From: Valencia hispanica
Taxonomy: Eukaryota; Chordata; Actinopteri; Cyprinodontiformes; Valenciidae
DNA length: 64,000 nt
Reading direction: 5' to 3'
NCBI GenBank assembly: GCA_963556495.2
Contig: OY747716.1
Coordinates: forward strand, 30,403,318-30,467,317
Below are positions 38,354-50,504 of the stretch, in pieces. The notes under the pieces were generated by a model, which was not told where the DNA came from, made no database searches, and saw only the letters and a list, made by a program, of their open reading frames with translations. Made by a program: the position numbers and the translations under genes. Positions within the stretch are counted from its first letter, which is position 1; each line of letters begins with the position of its first letter.

Positions 38354-41300
38354 ATAGTGTGTGTGTACCAGCACGTTATTTTGACGGTTTTAACATGTAA
38401 AGTAGATAAGAAATGTGATCATTTCAACCCGTCGACCAAGCAGCCTTATCTTAGAGGCCCATTTGTTTACAAAAAAAATACTTTTTTTCCCAACTAACTC
38501 CAGATATATTTCATATTTTGTTGTCAGAGATTTTTTACTTTTTAAAAATTAATAAGAGTTGTCAGTTAAGGCATTAACCATTTCTGAAATGCTGTCATAT
38601 GGGATTCACCTTCATTCTTGTACTTTTATACATACACCCATAAGTGTTATGTCTGTGTGTTCATTTGTTTACAGCACGTTTGTCTTGTTGTGGTGAGTGG
38701 GTTTCCAACTAAGACGGGCAATGTTGAAATTTTAAGTTTTTAATATACATTGTTTTTTTTTCTTACAGATTATATCAATCGCCTAAAACTACAGGAAGAT
38801 CATAAGAAGAACTTAACATTATATGTGCATCATCTTTAATGCCACTTCTTTCATATCCTTAGGTGCTGTCCGTTTTTTGTTTTTGATTAAATAAACAAAT
38901 GAATGAAGTTTCTGTTTTTCTTTCACACAGATATTGTTTCCATTTCAGAAAAAAAAAATCATAGTTTTGTAGCCGCATAAGAAGTATGATTTGGCTTTGT
39001 AATATTGCAGACACCAAGGTTTATTTTAATATTGAGATGTTGAAGGAATTTATCAAATTCAAAAATGCAGTTGGTTGATTAATTACTTTGTTTTATTTTT
39101 TCCCTTGTTATATACTGTTGAAAGAATTTTCAGTCATTATAGAGAATAAAACATTTATTTTTTTAAACACAAGATTCTATAAAAGAAAGGGACACAGATA
39201 AAAAAAAACAAGGGGGGCCAGAAAGCAAAAGAGACTTATGTACAGTAAAATGGGGTTGGAAGCAAGCTATGATTATAGCCACAGCTGCCCTGGGGCAGAC
39301 TGGCAGAAGCGAGGCTGCCATATCGCGCCATCGGCCCCTCTGGCCAACACCAGTTGGAAGCCATAACACTGTTGACAAACCTGCTGGCCTTTTCTATTTT
39401 TGCTGGGTTTACACCCGCCCTCTATCAACGCCTTTGGGTGATTGAGGAGAAGATGATGGACATCTGAGGGTGGAGAAGGTAAAGCTGGTGCAGGTCCTCC
39501 ATCATCATGTTCACCAACTGGGCACTGCTGACCACCCCATGTTTTCTCCACCACAGCTGATGATGAGGACATCTAGAGCTGCTCTTCCTCCTTTCCACCT
39601 CAGCCCCCGGAGCCAAACCAGGAGATACGGACGTCTGGGAGGCCGAGGTTTACCCCGATGGTTTCTTCAGCTCTCTCAGAACTATGTCAGACATAGCTGT
39701 CTCCAATGATCCAAATGGCTATGGGAAAAAAAACTAGCATAATGAATGGCAGTTGCACAGGTGTGGCTTATCGGTTGAAAGTATAATACTATTAAAATTG
39801 TACATGAAGTGATTGAGACAGGTACTTATTTTTCTGCTTTGTTTGGCTGTTGTGGAGGACAGGCATGCAGCCATTGTGACCTGGTAAGCAAAATCTATAA
39901 AAAGAAACACAAGTGTCTTACTAAAAGTGCAACTTATCCCTTCCCAGACCTCAATAAATGATTAGTAAAATTCATACATTGCAGAATTGACTAGGATCGA
40001 AATTAGTCAGATGTTGCTAATCTACAATAGCTGTGGGAACCGTTTTTTAAAACTGGGACATCCTACATGGTAGTAAAATCACTAACAATTAGGGTAACTA
40101 CAATCAAATATTAATATGTGAACTATCCTAACTAACTTCGCTTGATCACGTATCTCATGCATAGACTAAATAGATCCCATTCACTATTAAAAACTAAGTT
40201 AAAGATATTATTGAAAACTTGCATTAAGTTAATGATCATTTCATTTGAATAAATTATTTCAATTTAAAAGTTAACTTACCGATTTAATATTGTATTTACA
40301 GCCTGGATGGAGGAGGGTAGCAGAGTTGCTCTACCGCGGCTTTCAGACTAAAGGCGCCCGCTAACCTCCGTTAGCTTCAGTTAGCTTCAGTTAGCTCCAG
40401 GACTAGCTCCTGGCTACATCGGCTCAGAGTGTCAATCATCCGCCCCCGCACTCACAGCGCCACTCTCAGCTCCACCTCTTTGCCCATTTTTGTATTTTCT
40501 GGGAGTGACGAAACGCGTGACACAGACAAGATGGCGGCGGTGGGAACAGCCCATTTGGCTTCATTTTTGCTCTTCAGAAACCAATGGGTGACGTCACTGA
40601 GGCTTCGTCCAGTAATATACAGTCTATGGTCACAACTGATCTTGTATAATACTGAAAAAGAAACGCAGTGAAATAAAAATATCCATATCTCTTGATATTT
40701 TTCCCATTTTGTCACATTACAACCATAAACTTCCATTGATTTTATGTGACAAGCGAACACAAAATGTTGCTATAATTAAGTAAGAGAAAAATAACAATAA
40801 ATCTTCTCAAATAAAAATCTGAAACACTCAATTGATTTGCTGATGATCCACATGTAGCTGCAATTGCAGCTCCATGCCTTTTCTCGGATGTTTCTATTAT
40901 CTGAAGAGGGACATTGTTGCTCATTCTTTGTAAAATAGTTCAAGCTCATTCAAATTGGATGGAAAGCGACATTGAACGTCAATTGTCAAGTCTTGTCACA
41001 AATTATCAATTGGATTTTAGATTGGGAGTTTGATTGGGCCATTCTAACACTTGAATATGGCTTGATCTTAACCAGTGTTTCACACCCCTTATCCTCAAGT
41101 TTTAGATGCCCCTCCGCAGAAGCTTCTAATGATCTAGTCATTTTTAACGTAGTGTGGTAGCAGGGAAACGCCTAAAGCATGCAGGAAAGTGGGTTCTGAG
41201 GACCAGGGTCAAGAACCACTGATCCAAACCATCTGGCTATATGTTTAGAATGAAGTTGAAATTTCCCCCAGCCTAAAGTTGTGTGCTGCCTCTAACAGAT

Positions 41301-44055
41301 TTATATAGCACAGCCTTTACTTTTCAGTTGCTAAATAATATTCTCTATGAGCAAAAATATTAATATGCCCCCCCACAAACAAACACTAAAAGAAACCAGT
41401 GCCATCTAGTGGATCAAATAGGAAGCCCAGAAACCCATAAACTGTTGGAGGACTGGTCAATTAATAGAAACTCACTTGCACATAAAATTTGTCAAAGGTC
41501 ATGATGGGTCCAAAGTAGAAGAAAGGGAGGTAGAAGTTGTACTTGAGTAGCTCCAGGATGTTGTAGTTCCCATCTTTCCTTTCACAGTTTTCCAAAGCAA
41601 AACTCATGCAGCGCATGATCGTGAACCCACAGCCTCCGTAGAAGAGGACGTGCCGCAGCTCAAAGTCTCCTTCTACAAAACCTGCCTGTGTGGAGAAGGT
41701 ACAGTGATGCTACACACTGATAATCAAATGAGGGATTTAAAGTTTGCCAGCTGTTTCACCTGCCAGGACACAAAGGGTTCGCACTTGAACATGGCGAGGG
41801 TGCAGAGACCAGCAACAAAGCAGAGCCAGCGGATTTTCACTAAGGAGATGCTGTAGAGCAGGATACAGTGGGACAGCATGAGGGAGACGTAGGTCCAACC
41901 CATGCTGGTCCATACAGCCAGCAGACCATACACCGTGTAAACCAAGGACCTATACTGTAGGAGACATGTTACACAGTAAGGCTATTTTGCATTGAAAAGG
42001 ATTACATTTTCTATAAAATTGAGTTTTATGTCTGATTTCTGTTTGTGTCAGTATTTTAAAACCCACTAAATAAAGGAAGAGATAAGCTAATCAAAGTCAT
42101 CTCAACACATCTATCAGTTTTCTCATCTGCTTAGTGATCATCCAGTCATGATCTGTAGCAGCTAAAAGATTCAGAACTATCTAAAAAATATATATATATA
42201 ATTTATGGTTAAGTATAAGCAACCTGAGGAGCCAGCATGGAGCAGATCTTGGCGAAGAGCACGTGACCAGAGAGGGCAAACAGGATGTGCTCTCTGAAGG
42301 CGGAAAACCACATCATCCACTCAAAATCTGCAGTGTCCTGTGGGCCACAAGGCAAAAAAATTAATAATATTGCATCGGTGTTAAATATCACAGTATTGCT
42401 TACCATTTTTCTCCCAAAGTATCCTGGTTTCACACTGGTTTTAAACGCCTTTCTGTTTGCATTGGCTGAAAAACATGACAGCAGGATGTAAGTGAGAATT
42501 GTAATTGCAGTTATATATTTTAATAACACAGAACTTGATCATGAAAAATACATGTTTCTGTTGTTTTGAATTTAAATATTTATTCTTTATTAGACCTAAA
42601 CAAAGGGTTCAACACAGAACCTGTTCTCTTTTTGTCCTCTGTGATATTAATAGTGACACCCGATCTACTGAGCATGCCCAGCATAGCTCTAACTCTTTAC
42701 CCTCACATTGTAAAACTGCCACAAGTGTATACGGCACATTCTGTATTGTCTTGTTTGTGAAGTTACACACCCCTTATTTGACTTGAGAAAATTTATTTTT
42801 ATTTTATTCTGTATTGCAAATTGTGTTAACCTCTCATATTTTATGTTGACTCTCAAGTTACCCTCATTCTATTCTTTTTATTATATATGATCATTTTTAA
42901 GAAGTGATCTTACCCTCCCCTAATTTAATTTTTATTTTATATTTGTCAGGTTATCCTCAATTTATTTATTTATTATAGTTTGTATCATCTGTCAAGCTTC
43001 CTACCCTCATTACTACACTACATTCTAATTGAATGTATTTTACTTTAGCTTTCCATTTTTGTTTATTTATTTTTGCCTTATTTTGCATTGTTTTTCTGGA
43101 AAAAATAGATTGTCTTGAAAAACCATAACTTGTGTTATTCAAAAATTAGTCATTATTTTCTTCATATATTGTACACTCATTCTATCTGTTGAATTTCAAC
43201 ATACAACATACACTGGGTCCATCATGAGCACATATTTATGACAAACCTATTTCATAAAATTTGTTCATTATAAATTTCCTGCTATGCTATCTTTAGAAGG
43301 CTTGATACAGTATTGAGCTTTTGGCTGCATTTTTTCCTTTTACCTTACTTAATTTCTGGCTTTGTTTGTGCATTCACGATGACCAGTTCACATTTCATGT
43401 TTAAACTGAACATATCCAATTAGCTTTACAGTAAATAATAAAAATGCATCATGTATCAATCAAGCAGCAGTTTGTGTCATTTCTTGAGCAAATAATTGGT
43501 TTGATTTCTTTGTGTGAGAATAAAATATTAAAACATTCTAAAATTAGCACCGTTTGTGTGCCCATGTGCTGCCAGTAATACAGGAGCCAGCATGGGACAT
43601 TACATTCTGCTGGGTGGCAAATGATAGGATGGTAACCTTTTCGCACATTGTCAAAAGGTTACAAGCGTTGCTTTTCATATTTTTTAAGTCTGTAATGTCT
43701 TTGCCATTAAAGCCTAGCACCAGTTTCATTTATAGCTTATAGAGCCATTTGTAAGACATGGTGAAGAAGTGGTAAACAACTATTTGCCAGCATACAACAG
43801 CAATGTACCAGTGAGGTTTTACATTTTTATGAAAGTTTATGACTTCAAACACAATTTTGACATCTCTACTAACTGTGTGTCTGCGTATGATATCCTCCCC
43901 ACTCTATCCTGCCTGTGGTTGGATTATAGGAGCTCTTCGGCATACTTACAGCTTGACACTTCAAAGATCCAGCTGGCTGCCCACAACATGGCCAGACACA
44001 GCACTGTGTTGTAGAAGTAGATCTCATACTTGGGAAGAGCAGCTTTGATCCCCAT
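35123..44055 (-). CDS. hhatl: Hedgehog acyltransferase-like protein (MBOAT family), 11 exons, 530 aa
   Basis: Exons are 44055-43950, 42465-42404, 42337-42224, 41954-41760, 41685-41476, 37463-37292, 37135-36991, 36890-36855, 36782-36581, 36505-36364 and 35331-35123 (stop TAG), 1593 bp in total, every junction AG/GT with matching phase. The protein starts MGIKAALP and contains many hydrophobic segments plus HHATL signatures: [46 protein letters not shown] and [16 protein letters not shown] is an ER/SR membrane protein prominent in heart and skeletal muscle and reported to oppose palmitoylation of Sonic hedgehog. The segment that carries the catalytic His in true MBOAT enzymes reads ILWLGPCEV, so His is Leu, as in other HHATL proteins. 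The C-terminus is a Pro/Thr/Ala-rich tail longer than the human one. Intron 5 (37464-41475) is swollen by transposons. Confidence 0.95.
35332..36363 (-). other. hhatl intron 10
   Basis: Intron of 1032 bp with GT-AG ends. No recognised repeat or RNA gene inside. Confidence 0.8.
37510..40640 (+). mobile_element. THAP-encoding DNA transposon relic in hhatl intron 5 (approximate ends)
   Basis: At 38032-38096 the plus strand reads [20 protein letters not shown] then FR followed at once by GTAAGT: the C-x4-C start of a THAP zinc-binding domain with a proper splice donor. Near its left part are three tandem copies of ggtggctaac (about 37832-37860); near its right part are tandem gttagcttca units (40370-40397), the opposite orientation of the same core. 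Outer segments ('ccattgactcccatg', 'gtaatatacagtctatgg') resemble a widespread fish element. Exact ends, target duplication and the rest of the transposase were not found. P, Kolobok and ISL2EU types all carry THAP domains. Confidence 0.55.
38219..38361. repeat. Compound (CA)n-(TATG)n-(TA)n microsatellite
   Basis: CA repeats at the left, then tatg units, about 80 bp of TA, tatg units again and a short GT run at the right. The array is roughly mirror-complementary and could fold into one long hairpin. Confidence 0.9.
40680..41340 (-). mobile_element. Tc1-like relic in hhatl intron 5, split by a hAT MITE
   Basis: 'attttgtcacattacaacc', 'aattggattttagattggg' and 'gattgggccattctaacac' are Tc1-like, reverse oriented. 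The sequence resumes after 41229 with 'tctggctatatgtttagaat'. No ORF. Confidence 0.65.
41073..41221. mobile_element. 149-bp hAT MITE
   Basis: CAGTGTTTCACACC at one end and the complement-type AAGAACCACTG at the other. The flanking 8-mers atcttaac and atccaaac match 6 of 8. It interrupts the Tc1-like relic, so it is younger than that. Confidence 0.8.
42466..43949 (-). other. hhatl intron 1
   Basis: Intron of 1484 bp, AT-rich, with no recognised element. Confidence 0.75.
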
Positions 44056-44219
44056 GATGATAATGAGCTTTGGATGCTAATGAGAACAAACCACAGTCAA
44101 TGCAGCTTACTTTTTATATATTCAGCTAAATGTTATCCCTATGAATTACATACATAGAACCATGGGGCTTCCCCCAATTGACAAAACTTAAAGATAAAGG
44201 ATATAGTGACTACCCATCA

Positions 44220-45475
44220 CTCTACAGGGCCTTTAATGATTTCTTCTGTTTTCATGCTTTTGTCAGACTTTTACATCTCAGAACAATCAACAAATTTCTA
44301 TAGTGGACAAAGATAACATGAGTAAATACAAAAATCAGATTCCAAATGCTAATGTCATGCATTAAAAAGAAAAAGCTATCCAAATGAACCTGGCACCAGT
44401 TGAAATACAATCACACCCCCAGTTAATCATGATTTAACTGGGATTAAACATATTTTCCGTTAGATTTCACTAGCTAAACCCAGGCCTGATTACTGCCAGA
44501 CATGTAGAATCAAATTGGCCTAGAAGTGATCTGTCTGACAGCATGAAGTAGGCTGAAAAGCTCAAATAGTTGCATATCACGCCCCAATCAATAAGGAGTT
44601 CACAGATTTAAGAAAAGAAAAGACAATGACATCTATTGGTCTGTAGAGGGTTACAAAGATATTTTCAAGGTTTGGGGACTCCAGTGAAATAGAATGAGAA
44701 CCATTATTAACAAATGGAGAAAATACAAAACAGTGGTGAGCCTTCACAAGAGTGGCTGGGAAACCAAAATTACTCCCAGATGGAATCAATGACTCAGGAG
44801 TTGACAAAGGAACCCAGACCAACCCTTAAAGCACTACATACCTCATTTGCCTCAGTTCAGGTCATAATTTAGCAATAGGCCTATGAAAGAGACTTGCAGT
44901 CATAGTTCTATGGTGAAAACCACCAAAAGGAACACGAAAGGACCATCTCACAATTGCTAAAAACCATTGTGAAAATATTCTGTGGATTGGCAAAGCAAAA
45001 GTGTAACTTTCGGGAAGGTGTGCATCTCTTTACATCTAACGGAAAACTAATGCAAACTTCCAAATAAAGGATATCATACTGACAATCAAACATGGTTTGA
45101 AGGTGTGGGCCTGCTTTAATACCTGACAAGTGTCATAATTGATGGAACCATTAAATGGGCTCTCTACCAGAAAATCCTTAAGGAGAACTTCTGGCCTTCT
45201 GTTTGTGTTCCTGGGTTACACAGCTGGTCAGCAGTCCAAAGCCCACTAGTAAGTCCAACTCTGAATAACTCAAAGATGAAACCAGGTTTAGGAGTGGCCT
45301 AGTCAAAGTCTGAACTTAAATCCAATTAAAACGCAGGGCCAGAAGCTTAGGTGATCCAATCTGGCTGAATTAAAACTAATTTCACACACAGCTATTCAAT
45401 GTCTAAAATAAAATCTATTTGATGATCTGACAGATTTAGGTGTGAGAAAAAGTAAACCTTTTTCACAGCTCTGTG
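44220..45475 (+). mobile_element. Decayed Tc1-like transposon upstream of hhatl
   Basis: Plus-oriented Tc1-like copy: 'gagaaccattattaacaaat', 'ttcacaagagtggctgggaa', 'gaccatctcacaattgctaa' and a right end 'gaaaaagtaaacctttttca'. Transposase is unreadable as an ORF. It starts about 165 bp upstream of the hhatl ATG, so promoter elements either lie within that gap or beyond the insertion. Confidence 0.7.
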
Positions 45476-46163
45476 AGTTAAAAAAAATTAAAATGCAACT
45501 AGTTCTGTCAGGTTTGGGTAACAGAAAAGTTTGGGCACATCCCAGGAAACCTGTAGCCTAATTCTACATTTTAAAACGCATGGCGTATATAAAAGAAAGA
45601 ATGTTTTGTTTAGGTGTCAGGCTTGGACTACACCTTGTTTTAGTTGAACTTCCCACAAAATGTACCTTTAACCTGGTGTTTCAGTTGCCTGGAAATGTTG
45701 GAAGTAGGATCGCGGAATAAATACACACCTAACTTTTCAGTGCTTCAGTTTACCCACTGCGGGCACTTCAAATTTTTAACAGAGAAACCGGTATACCAAC
45801 CAGGACTGAATTCCAGTTACATGATTTTCTTGTTGTTCCACGCAGTCCACGTAACGACCGACATGCAGAAATGCAAGTAGGCTACATACAAGTGGAATGT
45901 CTTTAGTTAGGACACCTGAAGGTTTTCTGCTCGTTTAAAGTAAGTCAAAACGTCAGTTGGAAGCAGGTTCAAATGGAAAAAACTGCTTTTATTTTACTCT
46001 CTAAGCAAAACAGTTTTCCCTAAACTAGGCTAATCTTATTGGTTATGTGGGACAAAATGTGGTAATGTTACAGCTTAAGGCTGACATATGTCAATAATCA
46101 AACGAAAGCATATAATGTTTACATCTCTGGCCACTCCCCCACCTGTCCCCGTAAGCTGGGTCA
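45476..46163. other. Unassigned gene-free DNA
   Basis: Nothing recognised. Confidence 0.4.
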
Positions 46164-46411
46164 TTAAAGTGTAACTGAACTCCATGAAAAGCCATAACCC
46201 CGCCCCCAGACAACATTTGAAAAATTCTACAAAGTGGGCGGTGCCAGTAAGAACGGAGGGGTGTGGCCAAGTGTGGAGGATGAGCGGAGGGGGGAACGTG
46301 GGGGTGTGTTCAGGAGGACAGTGACAGCTCGCTTAATGTGACACTGAAACATGGACAGTGACCTAAGCGATGTTGGCAGTTTTGCGACTGATCGATCTGA
46401 TCAACATTCAT

Positions 46412-46731
46412 CTGTTTTGAACGTTAGCCTATGTTAGCATTAGCACTCAGAGACCGGACTCCTCCTGTCTTCCTCTGCCTCAGCAGCACCGAGCTCGGGC
46501 GGCGCTGGCTCGGCGCCCTGAACCAGCGGATCTCCTCCGTCGTCACCGGAGATAGAGGAGTAGAGGGAGGCTTTATGGAGCCCAGCGGCCGCGAGCCGTA
46601 TCAATTCGAGCCGCTGGCTCGGGGCGCTGAGTCAGCGCTGCCCGAGGCTGGCGCTGCTGCTGAGGGAGAGAGAGACAGGATGGGTCCGGTCTCTGAGTGG
46701 TGATGCTAACATAGGCTAACGTTCAAAACAG
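46412..46731. repeat. Long GC-rich inverted repeat (about 320 bp)
   Basis: Outer arms CTGTTTTGAACGTTAGCCTA and TAGGCTAACGTTCAAAACAG are exact complements. Pairing continues inward through 'actcagagaccgga' and its complement 'tccggtctctgagt', then more weakly through CG-rich sequence to the centre near 46570. Confidence 0.85.
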
Positions 46732-46815
46732 TATGTTAGCTATGCTAACTATGTTAGCTATGCTAACTAATTTGCTAATTTGCTAACTAATATGCTAACT
46801 AATTTGCTAATGTGA
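46729..46815. repeat. Tandem TGCTAACTA-type repeat
   Basis: Alternating 'atgttagct', 'atgctaacta' and 'ttgctaatt' units run from the right arm of the palindrome; the core is the same gctaac/gttagc motif used in the arms. Confidence 0.75.
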
Positions 46816-47049
46816 TAATAATGGTAACCTGAAAAACGCAATCCCACTCCACAAACTCGCCACGGGGCCAATATGTCTCATAGTTTTATACCCAAACCCA
46901 GGGGGGCGTGTCTGTGAGACCATGGCTGCTGTGACACAGTCGATGCCTGTGACGTAGAGATGTACCGCTCTCCACCAATAACAAAATTCACATGTAGTAG
47001 CCACGGTTCAACCCTAAGAGGGCAGTTTTGGGGTTTAGTTACTCTTTAA

Positions 47050-47497
47050 GTGATTTCCAGTGCAGTGCCGCCAGGTGTTTAATTAACGCCAGGTGACGCT
47101 GGACAGCACGCGATTAACAAAAAGCGACTTTTCATACATTCACCTGCTGTTCCAGAGGGTTTCACGTCCTCAGCACACCCGCTAATGAAAGGCTAATATT
47201 TGAATATATTTCAAATATTTGAAGACCTCTACGTCATGCTGCATTGATACAGTAACTAAAGAAAAGGAAGCCTTCATTAGGTATTTAGGGCATAGACTGT
47301 AGATGTATCTGGACATAGGATACTTTTTGTTTACAACAAAAAACAAAAAAAAAATCCCAGAGAAGCATTTATAAAAGCTGCACTGGACCTGAATGTTTAC
47401 TGCATTCATTGGGTTCCAATGTTTAGAATCTCTAGACCTATTAAGAAAACAGGTTAACCTGCTGCTAGGACCAAAGCTTTGCCTCCATTCAGACATA
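47050..47497. other. Unassigned gene-free DNA
   Basis: Nothing recognised between the TTAA element and the Tc1-like copy. Confidence 0.4.
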
Positions 47498-49048
47498 TAG
47501 TGCCTTGCAAAAATATTCACCCCCCTTGACCTGGAATTAACATAGATTGTTTGATGATTTGCATCATAATTTACAGAACATGCCCACAACTTTGAAGATT
47601 TTTTTATTGTGAAGCAAGCAACAAATAGGACTAATAGAAAAAGTCAATGTGCATAACTATTCACCCCCTAAAGTCAATATTTTGTAGAGCCACCTTTTGC
47701 AGCAATCGCAACTCCAAGTCGCTTTGGATACATCTGTATGAGCTTGCAACATCTTACCACTGGGATTTTTGCCCATTCCTCCTTGCAAAACTGCTCCAGC
47801 TCCTTCAAGTTGTGAACAGCAATCTTTAAGTCTGACCACAGATTTTTCTATTGGATTGAGATCTGGGCCTTGACTAGGACAGTCCAACACATTTACACAT
47901 TTCTCCTTAAACCACTCAAGTGTTGCTTTAGCAGGGTTTGTCTTGCTGAAAGGTGAACCTCCGTCCTAGCCTCAAATCACACAGTGGTACAGGTTTTGCA
48001 CAAGAATATCCCTCTATTTAGCACCATCCATCTTTCCCTCAACTCTGACCAGTTTCCGAGTCCCAGCTACTGAAAAACATCCCCACAGCAGGACGCTGTT
48101 GCCTCCCATCTTTCACTGTGGGGACGGTGTTCTTTGGGTGACGTGATGTGTTGGGTTTGCGCCACGCAGTGTTTTCTTTAATGGCCTGAACAGTTCAATT
48201 TTAGTCTCATCAGACCAGAACACCTTCCTCCATACATTTCGGGAGTTTCCCAAATGCCTTTTCACAAACTCACAATGTGCCTTTTTGTTTTTAGCTGAAA
48301 GTAATGGCTTTCTTCCAGCCGCTCTGCCATAAAGCCCAGCTCCATGGAGCACACGGCTTATTGCCGTCCTATATACTCCAGTCTCTGCTATGGAACTCTG
48401 CAGCTTCACCAGGGTTACTTTAGGTCTCTGTGCTGCCTCCCTGATTAATGTCCTCCTTGCCTGGTCTGTGAGTTTTGGTGGGCGGCCATCTCTTGGCAGG
48501 TTTGCTGTTGTGCCATGTTCTATCCATTTGGTTATGATAGATTTGATGGTGCTCCCGGGGATCATCAAACGTTGGACATTTTTAATAGCCTAACCCTGAC
48601 TTGTACTTCTCAGCAACATTGTCCCTTATTTGGAGAGTTCCTTGGTCTTCATGACAGTGTTTGGTTAGTGATGCCTCTTATTGAGGTGTTGCAGCCTGTG
48701 GGGCCTTCAAAAACAGTGAATATGTAATGACAGATCATGTGACGCTTAGATTGCACACAGGTGGACATCATTTTACTAATTATGTGACTTCTGAAGGTAA
48801 TTGGTTGCACCAGAGCTTTTTATGGGCTTCCTAAAAAAGGGGGTATATATGTATACACATGACAATTTTCTGTTTTCTATTTATAAATAGTTTTATTTAT
48901 ATATTTTTCTCATTTCACTTCACCTACTTAGACTATTGTGTACTGATCCATCACATAAAATTCACATTAAAAAAACATTAAACTTAAGGCTGTAATGCAC
49001 CAAAATCCCAAAAAAGTCAAGGGGGGTGAATACTTTTGCAACGCACTG
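47498..49048 (-). mobile_element. Tc1-like transposon with both inverted repeats
   Basis: The left end TAGTGCCTTGCAAAAATATT and the right complement CAGTGCGTTGCAAAAGTATT are inverted repeats, each flanked by TA (47496-47497 and 49049-49050). 1551 bp, a normal size for the family. It retains long transposase blocks on the minus strand but is frame-broken. Confidence 0.92.
47657..48600 (-). pseudogene. Tc1-like transposase pseudogene
   Basis: The N-terminal block at 48568-48113 includes KSIITKWIEHGTTANLPRDG and a paired-type helix-turn-helix region, then RKVFWSDETKIELF with the first catalytic Asp. The C-terminal block at 47890-47657 includes [14 protein letters not shown]. Frame is lost between the blocks, so no active enzyme is expected. 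Confidence 0.88.
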
Positions 49049-50500
49049 TAGAAGAGATGAAGGCACAGCCGGCAACCATTCACTTCATTTGAATGTCATA
49101 GTTTCCCTATTAGCACTCCTCTGATGATATATCCCAGTTTACCGACCACCTATTCATTGTGACCCTAGATTTACTTTTAACTGATTTTAAAGATCGCTTA
49201 TCCTCTGAGTCTTTAAATTATAGTACTTTTATTTAACATGCTTGTCAACATGACAGAGGCCATATCTCAGATGTTTTCTGGCATGTAATATTCAAGAAAA
49301 CTGAATGTTTGGTTTTAATTGGCAGCAAGTCAACATTAACAGAAATATACACTTCGGGTGTAATAAATCTATACTATTAGCTTCATGCTTTATAATTAAT
49401 TACACAAATTAATTAACTTCTGGAATTTAATTCTATGTTCCAAAGATTCATGATAAGAATTAAGGTTTTTTTTCTCAGAGCAGTGTGGGGATAACATGGA
49501 CTGATGACAATAGGGACAGTGTAAAGTATCAACAAAGTGCAGCTGTCTGCTATTTTTAACCAGACAGCTCCCCTACAGTTAATTCATGCACTGAAAAGCC
49601 TTGTGAAAGTAAGAATATATGGTGCATTAAGTAATATAGTAAACTAAAGTACTGCTTTGTAATAACCTGGACTTTCAGTGTCACAAAGCCTAAATGTAAA
49701 GTTACCCTTCTCTCTGTTCAGTCCCTACATAGTTCTGTTAGACTGCCTGCTGTTAAAATGCCACACGGTCACACAGTTCAGTTTGTCCTCGGCACCTGTT
49801 GTGATACTGACCTTGAACACAGTAGTCGAGAGCCCAAAGAGGTTTCCCACTAAAGTTTTAGTTCAGACAGATGGATGAAAACACAAATTAAAATGTCAAA
49901 AAAGAGAAAAAAAATAAACGTAAACTTTAATGTATGCTCTTCATCCACAGACCGCAAGGTGGACGGTGGGTCCCTCTGACTCCCCAAGAGGGAGCTGCCG
50001 CTGGTTAAAGGTGACATGATGTATTTATACTTTGACCAGTGACAGCAGGGGCGGGACAGGACTTCTAAATACGTATAATAGACTGTAGGCCATCTGATAA
50101 TACAAGACGGTTATAGTTTTTCAGCTGAGCATCAGATATCCTGCACTCTCATTGCTTGTATGAATAAAGGTTTAAGACATATGTGGAAGGTTACCTGGGT
50201 TTTGTTTGAATCAACTGGAGCATCACTAAAGCAATGTGTGCTGTCCAAATTACATGTAGTTATTTTTGTTTCATTAAACGGAAATGCCTTTCTATGTTTT
50301 CCAGTGTTTTTTTTCTATATCCCTCACTGCCAAATCTGCTTTGGGGAGGTTTTATCCTGTTGGAATTTTGAGTTGCAGTCTTAGGATGCATGTCTTAGAT
50401 TCTGTAAGAAACAGTGAGCATGTGAACCAGGAGGCAGCGCAGACTAGTGACAGAATGACAAAATACAATCCGGTGAGGTTCCATGATTTAAGTACTGCAA
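49049..50500. other. Unassigned gene-free DNA
   Basis: No gene or element recognised. The stretch 49940-50060 is more GC-rich than its surroundings and could be regulatory or an unrecognised exon. Confidence 0.35.
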
Positions 50501-50504
50501 AAAT

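Larger units (their letters stand above)
46164..47049. mobile_element. Non-autonomous TTAA-target element with large internal palindrome
   Basis: Left TTAAAGTGTAACTGAACTCC and right complement TTAAAGAGTAACTAAACCCC match at 17 of 20 positions and both start at TTAA. Size 886 bp, no transposase. The interior holds the inverted repeat at 46412-46731. TTAA is the target of piggyBac and Kolobok transposons. The open frame at 46431-46703 lies inside the palindrome and is probably not a gene. Confidence 0.75.

Noticed and set aside
38057..38497. Tyr-Ile and Cys-Val repeat ORFs
   Set aside because: Translation of the TA/TATG/CA microsatellite.
39163..39709. ORFs on both strands inside the THAP-type element
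   Set aside because: Could be remnants of the element's later exons, but no transposase motif was recognised, so not called as a gene.
46431..46703. 90-aa plus-strand ORF
   Set aside because: Lies inside the palindrome of a transposable element; GC-rich, no motif, probably chance.
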